From Betaproteobacteria bacterium (GTDB lineage Bacteria; Pseudomonadota; Gammaproteobacteria; Burkholderiales; SG8-39), in NCBI GenBank assembly GCA_009693335.1, contig SHXK01000014.1, positions 1 to 32,226 of the forward strand: a stretch of DNA of 32,226 nt, read 5' to 3'. The notes under the pieces are model-generated. The model was not told the origin of the DNA and did not search any database. It worked only from the letters and a program-made list of their open reading frames with translations. This document shows, piece after piece, positions 27,095 to 32,226 of this stretch (position 1 is its first letter; each line of letters opens with the position of its first letter). The position numbers were made by a program, and so were the translations under genes.

Positions 27095-27441
27095 TCCAGT
27101 GCCCCCTTCATCCATTCGTAGATGAAGCCTACGGTCAGGATGGCGAGAAACAGCATCATCGCCAGGAATCCGGGCATGCCGATCTCGTTGAGCACCACAG
27201 CCCACGGAAACAGAAAGGCGATCTCCAGATCGAACAAGATGAACAGGATCGCCACCAGGTAGTAGCGCACGTCGAACTTCATGCGCGCATCCTCGAATGC
27301 CTCGAAGCCGCACTCGTAGGGCGAGAGCTTTTCCGGGTCCGGGCGGTGCGGGCCGAGCAGCGAACCGAGCACCACCGGCGCCACGCTGACCGCCGTGCCT
27401 ACCAGGATGAACAGCAGGATCGGAAAGTACTCGGCAAGCAT
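27085..27441 (-). CDS. nuoA: NADH:quinone oxidoreductase subunit A
   Basis: The 118-residue ND3 homologue has three membrane helices. The flexible loop after helix 1 holds [20 protein letters not shown], with C44 equivalent to the cysteine that reports the active/deactive state in mitochondria. It is first in the nuo order, 33 bases downstream of the tRNA-Leu gene. No promoter is evident in that gap, so transcription may come through the tRNA or from further upstream. Confidence 0.97.
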   Translation of the reverse strand: MLAEYFPILLFILVGTAVSVAPVVLGSLLGPHRPDPEKLSPYECGFEAFEDARMKFDVRYYLVAILFILFDLEIAFLFPWAVVLNEIGMPGFLAMMLFLAILTVGFIYEWMKGALEWE

Positions 27442-27474
27442 TTGCTTCGAATTCCCCTGTTCATCGCCAACTGT

Positions 27475-27562
27475 TGGTGCCCACGAGCAGACTCGAACTG
27501 CTACGGCGTTTTAGGCCACCAGCCCCTCAAGCTGGCGTGTCTACCAATTTCACCACGTGGGC
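27475..27562 (-). tRNA. tRNA-Leu (anticodon GAG)
   Basis: The minus strand reads a complete class II tRNA of 88 nt. The acceptor arms GCCCACG and CGTGGGC pair fully, followed by encoded ACCA. The anticodon stem CCAGC/GCTGG holds the loop TTGAGGG, so the anticodon is GAG (bases 27528-27526) and reads CUC and CUU. A long variable arm and a T-arm with TTCGAGT are present. It sits between secG and nuoA, a typical betaproteobacterial position. Confidence 0.97.
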
Positions 27563-27613
27563 GGGTAACACATTGCGCATGTTATGCGCGTGATTCGAAT
27601 TATCCCTCAAATG

Positions 27614-28024
27614 TCACTGCGGAACGTCTTTCGCTTTGGAAGCCCCGATCGGCGCCGCGGGCGTCGCCGGAACTACGTCAGCCGATTTATCAGCGACCGC
27701 CTTAGCCGGTACTTTTTCCGTCCCGCCGGCCGGCGCCGTGGGCAGCGTCTTCACTGCATCGAGCACACCGCCACCGGTATTTGGCTTGTTGGTCGCCAGA
27801 TACGCGAGCCCCAGACTGGTGAGGAAAAATACGGTCGCCAGCACCGCGGTGGCGCGCGACAGAAAATTCGCCGAGCCGGTGGCGCCGAACAGACTGCCCG
27901 AGGAGCCGCCGCCGAAACCCGAGCCCATGTCCGCGCCCTTACCGTGCTGGAGCAGCACCAGCCCGATGATCACCAGCGCGACCAGAACGTGCGCGACGAT
28001 GACTATGTTGATCCACATTTCCAT
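27614..28024 (-). CDS. secG: Preprotein translocase subunit SecG
   Basis: This 136-residue membrane protein helps SecYEG/SecA export. Helix 1 lies at about residues 5-25, a glycine-rich cytoplasmic loop with QHGKGADMGSGFGGGSSGSLFG follows, and helix 2 lies at about 58-78. The C-terminal tail is Ala/Pro/Lys-rich (PAKAVADKSADVVPATPAAP), longer than in E. coli. It starts four bases after tpiA ends. An in-frame second ATG at codon 3 is an alternative start. Confidence 0.96.
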   Translation of the reverse strand: MEMWINIVIVAHVLVALVIIGLVLLQHGKGADMGSGFGGGSSGSLFGATGSANFLSRATAVLATVFFLTSLGLAYLATNKPNTGGGVLDAVKTLPTAPAGGTEKVPAKAVADKSADVVPATPAAPIGASKAKDVPQ

Positions 28025-28028
28025 TGCT

Positions 28029-28769
28029 TCAGCCTTTATGTTGCGCAGCGCGCGCTATGGCGATGAAGTCCCCCGCCACCAGCGACGCGCCGCCGATCAA
28101 ACCGCCATCCACGTCCTGCATCGCAAACAACGCCGCTGCATTTTCCGGTTTCACGCTGCCGCCGTACAAAATGCACGTCTCCCGCAGCACCCTTGCTCTG
28201 AGAAATGCATGCACCGCCTGTGCCTGCTCCGGCGTCGCCGTGCGCCCGCTGCCGATTGCCCAAACGGGTTCGTAGGCCAGGACTGCATTTTCAAGAGATT
28301 TCTTGCCACTCAAATCCAGAACCACTTGCAACTGCCTAGCGACCACTTGTTCCGTCTGCCCCGCATCCCGCTGCACCAGCGTTTCGCCGACGCACAGTAT
28401 GGGTTTCATCCCCTGCGCCAGCACCGCCGCGTACTTGGCCGCCACCACGGCGTCGGTTTCGCCGTAGTGTTGGCGCCGTTCCGAATGCCCGACGATGACG
28501 TAACGACAGTTGAACTCCGCCAGCATAGTCGCCGACACTTCCCCGGTAAAAGCGCCGTGGCTGTGTTCGCTCAGGTTCTGCGCCCCCCACACCAGCCGTG
28601 TTTTCGCCAACTGCCCGGCCACTTCGCCGAGGTAGGGGAAGGGAACGCAAACCACGCATTCCACACCCCCTAGAGTTTCTGTCTCCCTGACCACAGCTTC
28701 CAGCAGAACGCGGTTGGCGGCCCGGTTGCCGTGCATTTTCCAGTTGCCGGCGACCAAGGGGGTGCGCAT
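28029..28769 (-). CDS. tpiA: Triosephosphate isomerase
   Basis: This 246-residue TIM-barrel enzyme interconverts dihydroxyacetone phosphate and glyceraldehyde-3-phosphate in glycolysis and gluconeogenesis. Catalytic residues are K11 (GNWKMHG), H95 (VGHSERRQ) and E167 (AYEPVWAIGSG), with the phosphate-binding loop YGGSVKPENA near the end. Length is standard. It is followed by secG and preceded by glmM with a 69-base gap. It may form part of a long ftsH-to-nuo transcription unit. Confidence 0.98.
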   Translation of the reverse strand: MRTPLVAGNWKMHGNRAANRVLLEAVVRETETLGGVECVVCVPFPYLGEVAGQLAKTRLVWGAQNLSEHSHGAFTGEVSATMLAEFNCRYVIVGHSERRQHYGETDAVVAAKYAAVLAQGMKPILCVGETLVQRDAGQTEQVVARQLQVVLDLSGKKSLENAVLAYEPVWAIGSGRTATPEQAQAVHAFLRARVLRETCILYGGSVKPENAAALFAMQDVDGGLIGGASLVAGDFIAIARAAQHKG

Positions 28770-28838
28770 TGTGCTCAGAGGGCCCTAAACCGCTGAATTT
28801 TACCGTATTAACCGATTTTTTGCGCTGCAGTATGGGCG

Positions 28839-30190
<1,352 letters not shown>

Positions 30191-30194
<4 letters not shown>

Positions 30195-30958
30195 GCTTTC
30201 TCCAGCGCCCGCAGTACGGCCAGGGCGTCACGGGTCTGCCCGACGTCATGCACACGCAGTATTCTCGCTCCCTGTTGGACCGCCAGCAAAGCGGCGGCCA
30301 GGCTCGCCGCCAACCGCTCGCTCACCGGCCTCCCGGTAATCACCCCCAGCGTCGATTTTCGCGACCAACCGGCAAGCACCGGAACCCCCAGCGTCGCTAG
30401 CTCGGCAAGCCGTTTCAACAGGACGAGATTATGCTCGAGCGTCTTGCCAAAGCCAAAACCGGGGTCGATGGCGATGCGCTCACGCGAAATTCCTGCTTTT
30501 TCACAAACTGCAATCCTGGACGAAAGAAAAGCTTTTACTTCCCCCACCACCTGCTCATAGCGCGGCGCTTGCTGCATGGTGGCGGGATCGCCTTGCTTGT
30601 GCATCAGGCACACGGCGCAATCGCTGCCCACCACCGCCTCGAGGGCGCCTGGCGTCGTCAGCGCTTCGATGTCGTTGATCATCGAAGCGCCAACCGCCAG
30701 CACCGCACGCATCACTGCCGGCCGCCGGGTATCCACGGACACCGGGACATCCCTGAGTTCGCTCAGGACCGGCAGCACCCTCTGCAGTTCGTCTACCTCG
30801 GATACCGGTTGCGCGCCGGGCCGCGATGACTCACCGCCGATATCGAGGATGTCCGCGCCTTCTTCGAGCAGGCGGCGCGCATGCGCCACGGCCGCCTGCG
30901 GCTCGAAGAATTTGCCGCCGTCGGAAAATGAATCGGGCGTGATGTTCACCACGCCCAT
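30191..30958 (-). CDS. folP: Dihydropteroate synthase (true start probably upstream)
   Basis: The enzyme condenses p-aminobenzoate with dihydropterin pyrophosphate in folate synthesis and is the sulfonamide target. Motifs are [39 protein letters not shown] and GWSRKS. The 255-residue version starts at the only ATG/GTG/TTG in frame. However, the 15 codons upstream (to 31003) encode LRCGRFLLPLERPLI, which looks like the usual family N-terminus leading into IMGVVN. No standard start precedes it before an in-frame stop at 31079-31081. Initiation at CTG 31003 (270 residues) is plausible. It lies just after ftsH and overlaps glmM by four bases. Confidence 0.93.
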
Positions 30959-31011
30959 GATCAGCGGACGCTCAAGCGGCAGGAGGAACCTGCCACAACG
31001 CAGAACGCCGC

Positions 31012-32226
31012 TCAGACGCTCGCTGCCGGAGCGGCGTCGCCCTGCGCGCTGTCGGGCGGGACGCTGGGCGGCGTGCTGCTAGAGGCGCTGACCTTGGGCG
31101 GCCGCGGCGTCTTGCCGGCGATGATGTCGGCGATCTGGTCGGCATCCAGGGTCTCGTACTCGAGCAGCGCCTTGGCCATGGCTTCGACCTTGTCGCGGTT
31201 GTCCTCGATCAGCTTGCGCGCGACCTTGTACTGCTCGTCGACGATGCGCCGGATCTCGGAGTCCACCTTCTGCATGGTGGTCTCGGACACGTTCTTGTGG
31301 GTGGTGATCGAGCGGCCGAGGAACACCTCGCCCTCGTTTTCGCCGTACACCATCGGTCCGAGCAAGTCCGACATGCCCCACTGCGTGACCATGCGCCGCG
31401 CGATCTCGGTGGCGCGCTCGAAGTCGTTCGAGGCGCCGGTGGTCATCTGGTGCATGAAGATCTCCTCGGCGACGCGGCCACCGAAGAGCACCGCGATCGT
31501 GTTGAGGAGTCGTTCGCGGTCCTGGCTGTAACGGTCCTCTGAGGGCAGCTGCATGGTGACGCCCAGCGCGCGGCCGCGCGGAATGATGGTCACTTTGTGC
31601 ACCGGATCGGTTTTCGGCAGCAGCGTCGCCACCAGCGCGTGGCCCGATTCGTGGTAAGCGGTGTTCCTGCGCTCTTCCTCCGGCATCACCATCGAGCGCC
31701 GCTCGGCGCCCATGATGACTTTGTCCTTGGCGCGCTCGAAATCTTCCATGTCCACCAGGCGCTTGCTGTTGCGTGCAGCGAACAACGCCGCCTCGTTCAC
31801 CAGATTGGCGAGATCGGCGCCGGAAAATCCCGGCGTACCGCGTGCAATGATGTCGGCCTTGACGTCGGGCGCCAGCGGCACTTTGCGCATGTGCACCATG
31901 AGAATCTGCTCGCGGCCGCGGATGTCCGGCAACGGCACCACCACCTGGCGGTCAAAGCGGCCAGGGCGCAGTAGCGCCGGATCGAGTACGTCTGGCCGGT
32001 TGGTGGCCGCGATCACGATCACGCCGACGTTGGGCTCGAAACCGTCCATCTCCACCAGCAACTGATTGAGTGTCTGCTCGCGCTCGTCGTTGCCGCCGCC
32101 CAAGCCTGCGCCGCGCTGCCGGCCGACGGCGTCGATTTCATCGATGAACACGATGCACGGCGAGTGCTTCTTGCCCTGCTCGAACATATCGCGCACCCGC
32201 GCCGCACCGACGCCGACAAACATCTC
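31012..32226 (-). CDS. ftsH: ATP-dependent zinc metalloprotease FtsH, N-terminus outside window
   Basis: About 404 C-terminal residues are present. The frame enters from the right edge with [15 protein letters not shown], so the membrane anchor and Walker A are outside. Visible are Walker B ([10 protein letters not shown]), the AAA second region of homology ([20 protein letters not shown]) and the zinc-protease motif HESGH preceded by NTAY, then the C-terminal helical region. FtsH is a membrane hexamer that degrades damaged membrane proteins and regulators such as LpxC or sigma32. The tail after GKTPRPPK is Ser/Pro/Ala-rich and variable. folP follows closely. Confidence 0.98.
   Translation of the reverse strand, partial: EMFVGVGAARVRDMFEQGKKHSPCIVFIDEIDAVGRQRGAGLGGGNDEREQTLNQLLVEMDGFEPNVGVIVIAATNRPDVLDPALLRPGRFDRQVVVPLPDIRGREQILMVHMRKVPLAPDVKADIIARGTPGFSGADLANLVNEAALFAARNSKRLVDMEDFERAKDKVIMGAERRSMVMPEEERRNTAYHESGHALVATLLPKTDPVHKVTIIPRGRALGVTMQLPSEDRYSQDRERLLNTIAVLFGGRVAEEIFMHQMTTGASNDFERATEIARRMVTQWGMSDLLGPMVYGENEGEVFLGRSITTHKNVSETTMQKVDSEIRRIVDEQYKVARKLIEDNRDKVEAMAKALLEYETLDADQIADIIAGKTPRPPKVSASSSTPPSVPPDSAQGDAAPAASV

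Overview
The window is a high-GC chromosomal segment of a betaproteobacterium. The evidence is the gene order ftsH-folP-glmM-tpiA-secG-tRNA-Leu-nuoA..N, a complete 14-gene complex I operon, a Bug-type solute receptor, a CaiB/BaiF CoA-transferase and mitochondrial-like NuoG. I cannot name the genus. Genes are densely packed with mostly short gaps, and I see no insertion sequence, prophage, CRISPR array or plasmid feature.

Left part (1-5.3 kb). It opens with the C-terminal tail of a probable ketopantoate reductase. A cold-shock gene follows, with a well-formed sigma70 promoter, a structured 5' leader and a strong intrinsic terminator. Next come a small unknown protein, a lipoprotein resembling lysozyme inhibitors of the MliC type, and a divergent CinA C-terminal (PncC-like) protein. 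An epoxide hydrolase and an orphan periplasmic ABC-type receptor lie on the minus strand. A glutathione S-transferase runs divergently from the receptor, and two very small unknown proteins follow it.

Middle part (5.3-13.3 kb). The ribosome-rescue hydrolase ArfB and a zinc-free quinone-oxidoreductase-type dehydrogenase are on the minus strand, and a pirin runs divergently on the plus strand. Six plus-strand genes follow: CoA-transferase, enoyl-CoA hydratase-like protein, Bug receptor, SDR dehydrogenase, LOG-family protein and FMN 2-hydroxyacid oxidase. The first four are tightly spaced and look like a catabolic operon that takes up an organic acid, activates it to a CoA ester and processes it. 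The substrate cannot be read from the sequence.

Right part (13.3-32.2 kb, all minus strand). Reading in the direction of transcription: ftsH (5' end outside the window), folP, glmM, tpiA, secG, tRNA-Leu(GAG), then nuoA to nuoN. Many junctions overlap or are only a few bases apart, so the nuo genes are very probably one transcript encoding proton-pumping NADH:quinone oxidoreductase.

I found no clearly undescribed multi-gene system. The best second-look items are a predicted fold that hides the Shine-Dalgarno of the cold-shock gene, a folP gene whose conserved N-terminus lies upstream of any ATG/GTG/TTG, a CinA-like protein with the usual lysine changed to arginine, and an enoyl-CoA hydratase homologue lacking both catalytic glutamates inside the CoA operon.
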